A DNA stretch of 64,000 nt from Limnephilus marmoratus (Eukaryota > Arthropoda > Insecta > Trichoptera > Limnephilidae): NCBI GenBank assembly GCA_917880885.1, contig OU862917.1, positions 52,808,727-52,872,726 on the forward strand. Reading direction: 5' to 3'. The notes beneath the pieces were generated by a model, which saw nothing but the letters and a program-made list of their open reading frames with translations, had not been told where the DNA came from and searched no databases. A program made the translations under genes and the position numbers. The number at the start of each line of letters is the position of its first letter. Position 1 is the stretch's first letter. Positions 31,050-41,217 of this stretch are shown one piece after another.

Positions 31050-31800
31050 AAATATAGAACCAAAAAACAGTAAGTAAAAGATTATTGTTAGAAAATTGCA
31101 TTTTCGGAAGTTCACGCCCTAAAGTCTTGTGAAATCGATAAAGTAATAACTTTGTGTTTAGTAAATTCCATCATTGGTAATAAAATAATATATTAACTAA
31201 AAATCAATAAGAAAATTAGATAAAGAAAATTCACAATTTCGCAACAATCCGAAGTGGCGTTGTAACGATTGGTATTGAAAATCGTAATAAGTGCAATAAT
31301 CGAAAATAAAATTGAAGTTCAAATTCAATCACGTTATAACAAACCACAAAGAACTGTCTACAGAGTTGATGCATCTCTTGTTATGAATACTGAACACAAT
31401 AATACCGAACTGTGGTTTAGATTTACGATTGCCTAATAGAGCTACTATATCCTGATGTTAGACATACAATTCATACAAGCCATACAGAAATAATTTCCAT
31501 TGAATATATTTCAATAAGAATGGAGTGAAATAATAATACAGGAAAAATCCACTCCCTAATTCCTATCCACCATTTTGTCGTAAATAATAAATCCCCATTG
31601 TGTCCTTTGTGGAGAATGAATGGAGACACGAAGGGAATTCCTATATGGGTCAAGTATTCCATTAAAGAGTGACCTTGTGTGGTGATGTGTTGCCTAGAAG
31701 CAGGGGTGAACGGGTCTCCACTCTCCAGGAGGCCAGGGAGCCTCCAGTGTTTATGGGGGACACAAAAATCTGAATTAAAGTTGGGCTAATATGATTTGAA
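31050..31800. other. No recognisable feature
   Basis: AT-rich; minus-strand ORF 31471-31662 has no motif and is probably random. Confidence 0.4.
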
Positions 31801-31807
31801 TTCCATA

Positions 31808-31925
31808 GCATCAACGTCTTTGTTATTCATCTACATTCGTGTTCATCTTTGTTATTGTTCATCTTTTGTTATTCATCTTTGTTATTCATTCTTTGTTATT
31901 CATCTACGTTCATGTTCATCGTTGT
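31808..31925. repeat. Degenerate short tandem repeat
   Basis: Repeats of TTTGTTATTCATC with variants CTACATTCGTGTTCATC occur about eight times. Irregular unit length (13-17 bp). No role apparent. Confidence 0.7.
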
Positions 31926-31929
31926 TTTA

Positions 31930-32335
31930 TTGGTGATATTTTCCAGCTAACTTTTGCTCCAGGATTAGGCTTGGAAAATACAATTTATTGAAGTCGCCAC
32001 ATTACTATCCGAGCGTAGGTGTTCTGGTTCAAAACTTGGCTATAATATGCAAATCTTTTTAGAAATTTCTTTTTTACGGACGTAACTTGTTTATAAATGT
32101 TTAAGAAATCTTTAAAAAGATCTGGATATCGTTCGCGGTGGTGCTTCCATTCGACGCACGCGCCAAGTGCGTAATTCACACTTGTTGGGTAGATGGAAGC
32201 ACCATCGAGAACGGCGGCCACGCCGAGACTATACTGATATAATAGTTTGTCTAACTAGTATACAGTCCTCGTATAAAAGTTTGTTTAGTCTGTCATTAGT
32301 GGTAAGATGGAGCACTGTAGAAATACATCATACAT
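31930..32335. other. No recognisable feature
   Basis: A 78-codon minus ORF (31985-32221) begins MAAVLDGASIYPTS. GTGCTTCCATTCGA (32139) and ATGGAAGCACCATCGA (32193) form an inverted pair. No family recognised. Confidence 0.35.
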
Positions 32336-32339
32336 TTGT

Positions 32340-32388
32340 ACAGCGCCTCCACAAATACGGCGCTATAAAAGAATGAATTATTATAATT
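32340..32388 (+). repeat. LINE-type 3' stem-loop tail (copy e)
   Basis: CAGCGCCTCCACAAATACGG then CGCTATAAAAG and ATTATTATAATT. The inner hairpin is shortened but the outer stem is kept. Confidence 0.5.
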
Positions 32389-32564
32389 ACATAATATCCT
32401 ATTAAAAAGGTTTGTCTCGCTTATCTCATAGTATTTTGACTTTAAATCGGTATCTTTAAATCGAAGAGTTTAATAAATTCTCATCGCAAAGCAAAAACGT
32501 ACTAAAAAGAGATTTTATCTCATCTTCGTAAGAAAGAAAACCTCGCAATTTTGAATATTAGTAA

Positions 32565-32872
32565 GTTTTGTACATATGTATAAAAATGTTCATATATTTT
32601 GTACATATGTATAAAAATGTACATATATTTTGTATATATGTTCATTTTTACGCAGATATCGCCATCACTGGTCAATATAGTTTTGTATTAGTGATCGACG
32701 AACCGGTGCGCGGTGGATGCAATATTTTAGTCATAAGTTATTATAATGGTTTGTAATAGTCCTGTGGTTAGAAGTAAGATTGTAGAAAGGGGCTTATTTT
32801 TTTAGATGAATTTTCATAAAAACGGCGCTGTACTAATCATCCAAAATTATTATTATTTTGCGCAGGAATCAC
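32565..32872 (+). repeat. Repeat with stem-loop tail, related to 38246-38595
   Basis: After tandem TACATATGTATAAAAATGT units (32569-32645), the segment AGTTTTGTATTAGTGATCGA, CGAACCGGTG and AGAAGTAAGATTGTAGAA matches 38246-38340, and the end AACGGCGCTGTACTAATCAT plus (ATT)n is the stem-loop tail. A minus-strand piece of the same repeat lies at 35655-35765. Probably a short retroposon with a borrowed LINE tail. Confidence 0.55.
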
Positions 32873-32874
32873 TG

Positions 32875-33425
32875 CATTATGAAAACAGAGATAAGATTTT
32901 ATCCTTATTTCAGCATTGCAAGCATTTTGAAGGCCCTCATAAAATATGACCCCGACACGAACTTTGCTTCAGTGTTTTGATTCGCCCCTGTCACAAAGAG
33001 TATCTAAAACACTAAATACTCTTCCGGGGGTGATTTAAGGTTGTTTTACGAGTAATTTGAGACGGAATACCACCCAAATACGACCAGAACACGATACGTT
33101 CGGCTTCCCGCTGATGGCAAGAAATTAATCTAACTTTGTTCCGACAACAAAATTTGTTTCAATAAAGACGAAATGCGTATTGAATGGAATCAGAATATCA
33201 ATGCCTCAGGTTTTCAGGTAAAAAGCAGATATTCTATAGTAGCTTTCCATTAATAGATTAATTGAAATAAATACGCTATTTTAACCATTAGGCTTCTTTA
33301 AACTGTTCACCGTTTTCGAAAAGCCTTTCTTTTGTTAGGAGACCTTCCTTTCTTTTCTAAGATTGGTTTTGTATCACATAAAAAGTTCCAATCATTCGTG
33401 AATTAAAACCTTTTACGAACTATTA
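32875..33425. other. No recognisable feature
   Basis: AT-rich spacer; nothing identified. Confidence 0.4.
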
Positions 33426-33427
33426 GT

Positions 33428-33664
33428 ATGCCACAGGTCACCCCAAGCGGTTCGCTACGTTTGGTGATTTAGCAGGGGTGCCCGGGTTCATGGGGTGAGG
33501 TTGGTCTAGGTCTTGGAGGCGGATGACCAGGACACACCGAACCCCAGATTCCTACACACCCCTTAAACCCCTTTCCTTCCCAGAACTCTCCTCTCCTTCC
33601 TTTCCTTAAAAAACCCTCCACACAGCATCCCCAAAGATGACATAGGCCCTGAGGGAAATTAGGG
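33428..33664 (+). mobile_element. SINE family S2 (copy c)
   Basis: From GCCACAGGTCACCCCAAGCG to CCCTGAGGGAAATT this matches the 3' two-thirds of S2, including GGTTCGCTACGTTTGGTGAT, CCCGGGTTCATGGGGTGAGG, the CT-rich run and the LINE-like tail CACACAGCATCCCCAAAGAT. Its 3' hairpin is cut in half, and a complete S1 SINE follows within 20 bp, so S1 may have inserted into its tail. Copy 41417-41660 shows the uncut tail. Confidence 0.75.
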
Positions 33665-33679
33665 CTAATAAAGGCTCTC

Positions 33680-34025
33680 CACGGCCTCCGTGGTCCCGAG
33701 GTAAGACTCTCGACACACAATCCGAAGGACACGGGTTCGAACCCGGCGTGCGCAAATAAATTTTATTTGGTTGGTAGTGGAAGATACTCTCAGTATCGCC
33801 CTGGTGTAAGACCACAATTCAGAATTGGAACGTCGCTTGAAATGGCTTTAGCCGTGTTTGGTGACAAGATCTGAATAACCCGATACTTCCTCACCTTCCT
33901 CTTCGCCATCTCCTTCCCAAACCACTACCTTCAGCCTCACACATACCCCAATTGGGGATGCCATAGTCTTACTGACTCCTGACGGGAGCAGTTGGGGACT
34001 CTTGTGCGGTATTCATATAAAAAAG
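33680..34025 (+). mobile_element. tRNA-derived SINE family S1 (copy a), reference copy
   Basis: The head is a recognisable tRNA-like Pol III promoter: A box TGGTCCCGAGG (33691-33701) and a perfect B box GGTTCGAACCC (33734-33744), spaced as in a tRNA gene. The body has GGAAGATACTCTCAGTATCG, CAGAATTGGAACGTCGCTTG, AAATGGCTTTAGCCGTGTTT, GGTGACAAGATCTGAATAAC and a CT-rich segment. The 3' end is CCCCAATTGGGGATGCCATA, GACTCTTGTGCGGTATTCAT and an A run. Length about 345 bp. It has no coding capacity and would need a LINE enzyme to move. Confidence 0.85.
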
Positions 34026-34945
34026 GCTGCCAGAAGTTTGGAATAGGATGCAAGTGAAGTATTGGACCGGTGATGTCCGGATCAGGAGAAATCCTCCATC
34101 ACGATACAAGCAACATTTTCCGCTAACGGTAGTAGGAGTTTTTGAAGAATTGTCAGGTTATTCGTAGCCCAGGAATGTTTGCATTTCTTGAAATAAAATA
34201 AAAGATACAGCTATCGATTCAAAATGGTGAATGGTGAAAAAAAAACACAATTTTTATTTACCGTCGTTATGAGAATTAAACAAGGGACCTCTTTTGATCG
34301 TCAAAATTGAGGAATATGCGGTTGACTACGTTACTACAGATTATGAACCACAAATGACAGTATCAATTTCATCCAGTAATTAAATTAATTAGTGCTTAAC
34401 CATGTGAAAACATGATAATAGGTTATAGATTATAGTATCCCCTTACTCTAGTGATGTATCCTCCTGATTTTATTTAATTATTATTGCTTATTATTTTTGC
34501 TGTCCGAATAAATCTGTAACGCGAGTCCCAGTGGAGAAAGGACGACGTGACACCGTCACGCTACGCGACACATGAAACATACGGGTTAGTACTTACCAAA
34601 TACATACTCTTTTAAATTTAGCCGAAAAAGACAAAAACGTATCACGTTTCGAGAAATGTATACATTCAATTTGCACACAGTAAATGCGGGAGGAACTGGC
34701 AAAGTACGATGCTGTACACTACAAGAAAACTTGTTTTCAGATCGTACAAATAAATACCTCTAGGTACAAACAAATACGTCGTGTCTTCAAAAATATTCTT
34801 ATCATAATAAATCAAGCTGTACCGTGAACTCATGCTAGCAACAATGCTGCGATCACATATTTTTATTCCCCTGAGGCTGGGACTTTGAATTCACACAACA
34901 CCAGATAAAATGAATGCATCTTCTTGAAGCGATGTGTCTGCTTTT
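34026..34945. other. Mostly unrecognised; one shared repeat
   Basis: 34085-34190 (CATCACGATACAAGCAACAT, GTCAGGTTATTCG) resembles 37165-37255, a diverged repeat of unknown class. The rest is AT-rich without features. Confidence 0.4.
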
Positions 34946-34947
34946 CA

Positions 34948-35344
34948 GATATCGACTGTGTTTTGGTAAAACTCTTCAAGCCACATTTTTGGGAATATTA
35001 CCTACTTTTCAGTGGTTTCGTGTAGAATAGATGTCGAAGTACAGCACAACCATGGTCATTTTTTTGCTGATATAGGCATTTTTAAACTAAAAACTAGATT
35101 TATGCTAACTTTTTTAGGTTATTTCGAAAAAATTATAGATAAAATTACTCAACCCTGAAATCATTAATAATTATAAATAAAATGGCAATATTTTACATCA
35201 TAATTTTGAAAAACAAATTACCACTTTCAATTAACAAGATTTTTAATGAATTTAACGAATTTTTAAATATTTGTATTTACCGTCTCCTGTAAAGTTTTCA
35301 TTTTGTGGCTTGAAGTGTTTTACCAAAAACCGCAGTCGGTATTA
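34948..35344. mobile_element. MITE with about 35-bp TIRs (M1)
   Basis: Left end CGACTGTGTTTTGGTAAAAC then TCTTCAAGCCACA and the complement of the right end CCGACTGCGGTTTTTGGTAA then AACACTTCAAGCCACA form imperfect inverted repeats. About 390 bp, AT-rich inside, no ORF. A second copy is at 59998-60368. The target duplication is not clear. Confidence 0.7.
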
Positions 35345-35370
35345 TCGTATGTGGTAGATAATTTAAGTAA

Positions 35371-35520
35371 CACCGTGGTGAAAGACCACCATTTAGAATA
35401 GAAATGTTGTTTAAAATGGCTTTAGAATTGTTTCGTGACCTTCCATCTCCTTCCCTCCCCCACTACATCCAGCCGCACAGCACCTTCAGACGGTTAGGAG
35501 CAGTGTTCGCATTAAAATAT
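35371..35520 (+). mobile_element. SINE family S1 (copy e), internally deleted
   Basis: GTGGTGAAAGACCACCATTT, AAAATGGCTTTAGAATTG, CCTTCCATCTCCTTCCC and GGAGCAGTGTTCGCATTAAA match the body and end of S1; head and a 60-bp central part are missing. Confidence 0.65.
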
Positions 35521-35875
35521 GGGTTATTTATTTTCATATCAAGGTTGAAAATAGGTGGCCTTATTGCCTAGTGGTAATTTTTCCAATAAATCTAAATTTA
35601 CACTACGCAGTAGTGTACACAATCACGCGTGGTGTGAATAAAATAAACCAATTTTTGTGAAATGGACAAACTTATTATGACAACTATGGCTAACAGATTG
35701 CATCCACCGGTTCGTCGATCACTAAATACAAAACTATATATACCTACAATGCATTTGACCAATGAACGTGATAATACGTTAAAATGTACGTATATTATTA
35801 TTTATTTATATTCCGTACAGGCGAAAAATGAACAGGACCATACTTACCTGGGAGGTCACTCGAGATTAACTGTTT
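35521..35875. repeat. Minus-strand piece of the 32.6/38.2 kb repeat and spacer
   Basis: At 35655-35765 the complement contains TAGTTTTGTATTTAGTGATC, GACGAACCGGTGGATGCAAT, matching 32670-32725. The plus ORF 35662-35928 is probably incidental. Confidence 0.45.
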
Positions 35876-35879
35876 TTTG

Positions 35880-35930
35880 CCAGCCTGAAGATGTCCATAA
35901 TAGGATGAAACCGGTACTGGTGAAATAAAT
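35880..35930 (+). ncRNA. Hammerhead ribozyme motif, family D
   Basis: CTGAAGA (35885-35891), one extra T, helix II GTCC/GGAT with loop ATAATA (35893-35906), GAAAC (35907-35911), CGGTA with predicted cleavage after A35916. Helix III is self-complementary ACCGGT. Helix I is weak: CCAG (35880-35883) may pair with CTGG (35917-35920) leaving one C unpaired. A tail AAATAAATAAGTGG..TTAAAAAGTGTTTTAATTTC resembles the 3' blocks of families A-C. Confidence 0.55.
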
Positions 35931-35949
35931 AAGTGGAAATAAGTTAAAA

Positions 35950-36900
35950 AGTGTTTTAATTTCAATTTGTAACTGTTTTTTGTTCATTAGAGAAAATTAG
36001 ATACCTACAGTTTGCACGCAGGGAACATAATTGGGAATACATGTTATTGGAAATGCTATTATTTAATCTTGGTATTTATTTTAATAATATATATTACATT
36101 CTTTAATCAACGTGTTTAGGAAATAAAAAGCAAATTTTTAGATGGGTGGAACCAATAAGGATTTGATTAGAAATTATCTTCCTAAATGTGATTCGTCCCT
36201 CGGTAAGAGATAGATTGAGGAGAATGGAAAGAAACACCAGAAGACCAAAAACAGTTAAGTATTTCCTAGAGGGAGCTAGGACTCTAAGAGATTCTAGCAC
36301 CGATTAAATAATCACTAATCCACGGAGACCTATCGAAAAATAATCACGTAAATTGCAAACATATGAACGTGAGTACCAATAACATCACTTTTATACCGTT
36401 AGGTAAAACATCAAAGCGCGAGGAAGATTAAAATCGCCCCTGCACCTATTCAAATCGCCCATCGCAAAGGGGATTGAAAGTTAAAAGCTTTCAAAATCCG
36501 GATTGAAAACGAAAAAGCTTCGCCGTTTCATTTAAATATTAAAGCTCGCGAATGTTGTTTATTCGCCGTTTCCATTTCTGTAATGCGAAACACATGCCGA
36601 TGTTAAAAATGTGGTCCATTTCGCGCAGAACAGACCTGATAAAAGATTAATGAGAACATTCTAGAAAGGGGCATGTAAACATGCTGGGAACAATGAAAAA
36701 GCGAGATTTTTTGTTCCCACTCTGATCAATCGTATATGTAACAGCACGAAGGTATTTTTAATTAGTGGATTAAATTGCAATAATGCTGATGACCACTCTG
36801 GCACAGCTGTTAAGTACATTGTTTTTAGGAAGGTGGTTCCAAGTTCGATAATAACGAAGTTTAATCAAAATGATTCACGAGGTTTAAATTGGTAGATACG
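35950..36900. other. No recognisable feature
   Basis: AT-rich with a 65-codon minus ORF at 36103-36300 lacking motifs. Confidence 0.4.
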
Positions 36901-36904
36901 AGTA

Positions 36905-37025
36905 CCAAATCGTTCCTGTGAGAGATCAGAATAGAACGTTGTCTGAAATGGCCACAGCTATGTTTAGTAAGCAGGGTAAATGGACAGCTTTTAGTCAGAA
37001 AACTCCTCCCTCCATTTCCAATATT
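36905..37025 (+). repeat. Diverged SINE S1 remnant (copy j)
   Basis: GATCAGAATAGAACGTTGTC, TGAAATGGCCACAGCTATGT and CTCCCTCCATTTCC follow the order of the S1 body. High divergence; edges uncertain. Confidence 0.45.
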
Positions 37026-37838
37026 CCTCAAAATTGGAATGTGTTAGACGTTGGAATTCTTGAATTGACGATATTGTCTACATTCATCCGATTAGTTAAT
37101 CGAGCATTCCAAAACATGGAGTTCTCACTTAGGCGTCGCGGGTTCAATCCTCTGACTAGCTATGTCCTTCATCACTGCACAATCAACATTTTCAGTTAAC
37201 ATTGATGGTAGAAATCCAAATGTTGTCAGGTTATTCGTCACCCGGGAATTTTTGAAGTGAAACTTCTATAACATTCTATAGCTGTGATTTGGATGAAACG
37301 GAAATGATGATTAGTGCACCTGAGACGCATCAACTGCGCTCATAGGCCGCTTTGATAATGATGTCACTTTTAAAGCCTCCTATTGGTTGAGTATAAAAAC
37401 GGAAATTACGCGAGGTCTGCGCTCATTGGTCACCTTGATTATGACCTCACTTTTCAAGTATTGGTTGAGATTGTTTTGGTAAACTTTCGCTTCTACCGCA
37501 TGTAAACTGCACTCGATTTTTTTTAACTTTTAACAAAGAAATAATTCCCGAAAGAAAGAATGTTTTACTCAATTCGATGATTATTTATTAATATCATCAA
37601 AAATACTAATTTCGGTTGTGTCTGAAACTCTGGTTCAATAAAATCTACAACCCGGATTTATTTATTCTTAATACATTTACATTACAAAGGTATAATTATA
37701 TTGTCCTCCACATTAGGAGTTCACCTGTGTTGTAGAGGACATTTTTCAGTTGTAAATTATAAATTGTGAATAGTAAAACAAACAAAACAGTATTCATAGT
37801 TAATATAAAAAAAAGAGAAACAATAAAAATCGAAACAT
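37026..37838. other. Unclassified repeats
   Basis: 37228-37280 carries GGTTATTCGTCACCCGGGAA and GAAGTGAAACTTC, shared in part with 34160 and 14028. 37655-37745 (CTCCACATTAGGAGTTCACC, GTTGTAGAGGACA) resembles 54640-54700 (CTCCACGCTAGGAGGATTCC, GTTGCAGAATA), apparently the 3' UTR of a minus-strand LINE. The rest is featureless. Confidence 0.45.
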
Positions 37839-37854
37839 AAAATTGACTTCCATT

Positions 37855-37997
37855 ATAAAAAATAAAACAACACTTTGTTGTATTTAACCACGAATTTATT
37901 ATTTACATATCTACCGGTTTCGCTTTAACCAAGCTTCCTCAGGATAAAATAATAAATAGTTATAATGTCTAACCGCAAAGTAATTGCTTCTTATGAA
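37855..37997 (-). mobile_element. 143-bp hammerhead mini-element with 16-bp TSD, family B
   Basis: Flanked by the exact 16-bp duplication AAAATTGACTTCCATT (37839-37854 and 37998-38013). On the minus strand it has a 55-nt leader (AAGCAATTACTTTGCGGTTA), a hammerhead ribozyme and a 3' block CGTGGTTAAATACAACAAAG, TGTTGTTTTATTTT. No coding capacity. A copy of the leader lies at 16018-16050 beside element A, linking the two families. This is the cleanest non-palindromic unit in the window. Confidence 0.85.
37894..37957 (-). ncRNA. Hammerhead ribozyme motif, family B (best copy)
   Basis: Minus strand. Helix I is 15 bp: ATTTATTATTT pairs with AAATAATAAAT and TATC with GATA, with a three-base TGT bulge on the 3' side. 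Core: CTGAGGA, one extra A, helix II GCTT/AAGC with loop GGTTA, GAAAC, CGGTA with predicted cleavage after the A (complement of T37911). Helix III is self-complementary ACCGGT. The long perfect helix I in an element with an intact target duplication suggests selection for the fold. Confidence 0.85.
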
Positions 37998-38245
37998 AAA
38001 ATTGACTTCCATTCGACAAAATTATAAATTAAAAGTTAAAAGGATTTTAACCAGTTACTTATGTGTTTTTTGTATTTAATTATATTAGTTGTTTTATGTT
38101 GTGTTGGAAGAGAATTGTATAGTTTTAAAGCCTGGTATCTGTAGTGTTTTTGTCCAAAGGATGTGTTTGTTTTTGGTATTTGTAGTTGGTGAGCATATCT
38201 TGTTCTAGTATTGCGAGAATTTTGTGAAGTGTTAATTGTAGTTAA

Positions 38246-38595
38246 ATATAGTTTCGTATCAGTGATCGATGAACCGGTGGATACATAAGTTTTTATAATG
38301 GTTAGTCTAGTTTGTAGTTAGAAGTAAGATTGTAGAACTACTTATAAGGGAACGTACCCATACTACGTGACACGTTTAGGGGGGGGGGGTCTTCAAAATG
38401 TCACGCTCCATACAAATGAGCGGCGGGTTGCAAAAATTGCAAAAAGTTGGTCAGGTAGTATAGTCCATACAAAATTGCAAAAAGTTGGTCAGGTAGTATG
38501 GGTACGTTCCCTAAGTTGGTACAGCGCCCTTGAGGTGCTTTTCACAAAAAACTGCGCTATACAATTTATCCAAAAATCAAAATAAATAATTTATT
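38246..38595 (+). repeat. Retroposon-like repeat with stem-loop tail (copy g), split by a MITE
   Basis: AGTTTCGTATCAGTGATCGA, TGAACCGGTG and GTTAGAAGTAAGATTGTAGA match 32670-32790; after the MITE at 38348-38511 it continues GTTGGTACAGCGCCCTTGAG and ends AACTGCGCTATACAATTTAT. It shows that the stem-loop tail belongs to a longer element of at least 180 bp. Confidence 0.6.
38348..38511. mobile_element. C-tract MITE with TAA duplication (P2)
   Basis: GGGAACGTACCCATACTACG ends inverted at the right; TAA at 38345-38347 and 38512-38514. Oriented opposite to P1 internally (G runs instead of C runs). An internal 30-bp segment (ATTGCAAAAAGTTGGTCAGG) is duplicated. Confidence 0.85.
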
Positions 38596-38599
38596 ATTA

Positions 38600-40035
38600 A
38601 GATTGTTTCAAAATTGAATAGCCATATATTATAATTAGCTTAGAAACTCATAAAACAGCCTGGTCAGTATCTATGTAGTATAGCCATCTATCTGCTGAAA
38701 ACATCTTTGTAAGAAGAAACTCTTAGATAAAGCTCTTAGTTATTTATCTAAGCGCATTACCTTCCATGTTCACGAGTTTCTCCACCCGATGCTATTTGCT
38801 TCTCCCCATTCTCTTCTGGACCACCTGGAGTCTCTAGTTCCTGTCTAACCGAGACCGAGACCATTATTTACGATCCCTTCTAAACCTACCTACATTCTAG
38901 TCTACAGAGGAAACCGTAATCACAGAACCTGGTTTCAAGGAGCAGATCTAGAACATTTATCAATTTAATATTCGTGGACCGATAACTGTATATTACCATT
39001 TACCATTGGTACAGAGTATCCTGGGAGAGCTCTAGAATAGCACAAAATCATAAGAGTCCTTTAATTTCAACATCGGCTATATCCGATTTTTTGACAAAAT
39101 GATCTGAGTATGACATTTTGAAACCTTTCAAAATTGAAACCTTTCAAAACCTCCTTTATCACGACGAAAAACAATATTAAAACTGCGATTGAGAAACGAA
39201 ACCCGCTATATCATTCAAGAAGTTACTATCAAAACCCGCTTTAACGGAATTCAACCAATCATGAGCAGTTATTTTGCCAAGATGGCGGGTGTAGAAATAC
39301 GCTCCTCAGGTCAGTTGAATTTCAAAAGCCTCTATATTCCATATAAATCACGAAGTGAGTATCAATATCCGCTATATCCATTTTATTTATCCAAATTACT
39401 TAAATATTTCTAGACATACCTACATTGAAAAATGAACACTTTTCGAATAAATATTACTCCAATTCATTATATAAAAAAAAAATTTACGCTAGAGATTTGA
39501 CAGTTTTTTGCGGTTTTCTCCGAATCAGTGAAAGATGATAATAGCGGATATATAAATTGAACGACTCATATGAAACTGGGCGCAGTTTTATTTCTGAACA
39601 CTTTAAGAGGAATATACAAACCAAAAATGTGTATATACCTAAGTATATAATGTGTAGGTACTTATTATATCACCACGAATGTAGGTAAAAGGTATAAAAA
39701 TCTCTTGGTAAACGAACAATTCGATTGAAACGGTCGATTCCAGCGCAAAGGTGGTTTTTATTTACATGCGTTCACATATATTTCGAATGAAAAAATGCAT
39801 TTTTTAGTGGTTTAGGCTTGATTTTTTTTATTTGTAATTAACAATTTTATGTTAATTCCACTCAAGGGAAACAACAGGAAGAGTTTCAAGTTATTCAAAG
39901 CACTATTTGGTATTCAAAATGTGAACCGATTCTTAGTAAAGACTAATCGAAAAGATATAAATTATAGAGGGGAAAATGAGCTGATTAGAACATGTAAGCT
40001 TTTAAAGGTCGTTTCATAAAAAATCTCCAATCATA
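38600..40035. other. No recognisable feature
   Basis: AT-rich sequence with a 74-codon ORF at 39189-39413 that has no motif. ACCCGCTATATC-like pieces recur (39208, 39232, 39365) but not as a clear repeat. Confidence 0.4.
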
Positions 40036-40039
40036 ATGA

Positions 40040-40371
40040 GTCCTAAACTAACTATTCTTAAGTTCTCCAATATTTCAAATAAATATCAACTCTACTTTTG
40101 GCACTAATCTTCTCACGAATGTAATATAAACAGTAATGGAGGGTAGCAAATATAGTGTCCTCTTCGTGCAAAGTCGTATCTTCTCCAAGCATAAACTTAC
40201 CGATTAAAGTGTGAATATCTGAAGTGACCTGACAGGTTTTCTATATCTGTTTGAAAGTAATAAAATTAGTTAGAGCCTAAGAAATCATAATAAATTGTAC
40301 AACGCCCTTAAGGTGATCTTTCACAAAAAAGGCGCTGTACAAATTATTCAATTATTACTATTGACTGAAGG
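40040..40371 (+). repeat. Retroelement 3' end with stem-loop tail (copy h)
   Basis: Shares with 41890-42266 the ordered blocks AAATAAATATCAACTCTACT, CACTAATCTTCTCA, CGTATCTTCTC, GATTAAAGTGTG and GAAGTGACCTG, then the tail ACAACGCCCTTAAGGTGATC, TTTCACAAAAAAGGCGCTGT. So this tail ends a longer repeat of about 330 bp, probably a LINE 3' UTR. Confidence 0.6.
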
Positions 40372-41214
40372 TTGCATTTGAGAGTTCATATTAACCAGAT
40401 AATAAATAACACAGGTGTGTATCATTATAAGGGTTAGGTTTTGAAACACCCATCTGGTGTTCACCGCTTCGATGGCTAATGATAAAAACCATTTACCGTG
40501 ATGTTTTATCGGTCCAAAACGCATTCAAAATACGTCCGTGTTAAGTATCGGAAATTATGATATTTGAGCAGCGGGGGGCGGCGCCCGTTTGTTCGCTTTT
40601 AATGCGTTTCAGGAGTGAGTTATAGTATTGGAAAGGAAATATCTTCAACACCTTGCCACACGACGCCAGTGATTAGGGTAACAAGCTCAAAATGGGTAAA
40701 ATCAACAAAAACAGCTGATGAAAACGGTTGTTTGTTTTACTTCTGTGTATCCTGTTCTCCTGGTTGTGACAGGACAAACAAAAGGAAATGCAACCATTTT
40801 AGAAGTTGGTAAATATTTACTAATTACCAGTGGCGGTTCGGGGCTTATCTAATTCAATTGGAGATTGAAAAGGATAAAAAAAATACCTCAGATAAAGGGA
40901 AAAAATCTTTTTAAAAACGTCTAAATAATTAAAAACGATTTCATCACATCACTGTACTAGAGATTACCGATCTAGCAACATGGTACAATTAGGCGATTAA
41001 AACGTCTATGGCAAAAGAATATACATGTCGTAGGTTACATAAAATAGTTTTAAATATTATTCGGTTTTTTAAATAAAAAAGGAATGTCTTCAGTAATTAA
41101 GTTATTAACAACTTAAAACGGGGTGGCCACAAAAAACGGATTTCAAAATTCCCTGATAATTCCAGGTTTTCCAGGGCAGTTTCTACATTTTTCCATGATA
41201 TGTTTAATTTGATA
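40372..41214. other. Possible hAT left end; otherwise unrecognised
   Basis: CAGTGGCGGTTCGGG at 40828-40842 looks like a hAT left end, but no right end with matching duplication (CTAATTAC) was found downstream. A 65-codon ORF at 40615-40812 has no known motif. Confidence 0.35.
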
Positions 41215-41217
41215 TAA

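Noticed and set aside
31985..32221. Minus ORF starting MAAVLDGASIYPTS as a gene start.
   Set aside because: No recognisable family, no continuation and an inverted repeat overlaps the start; not supportable.
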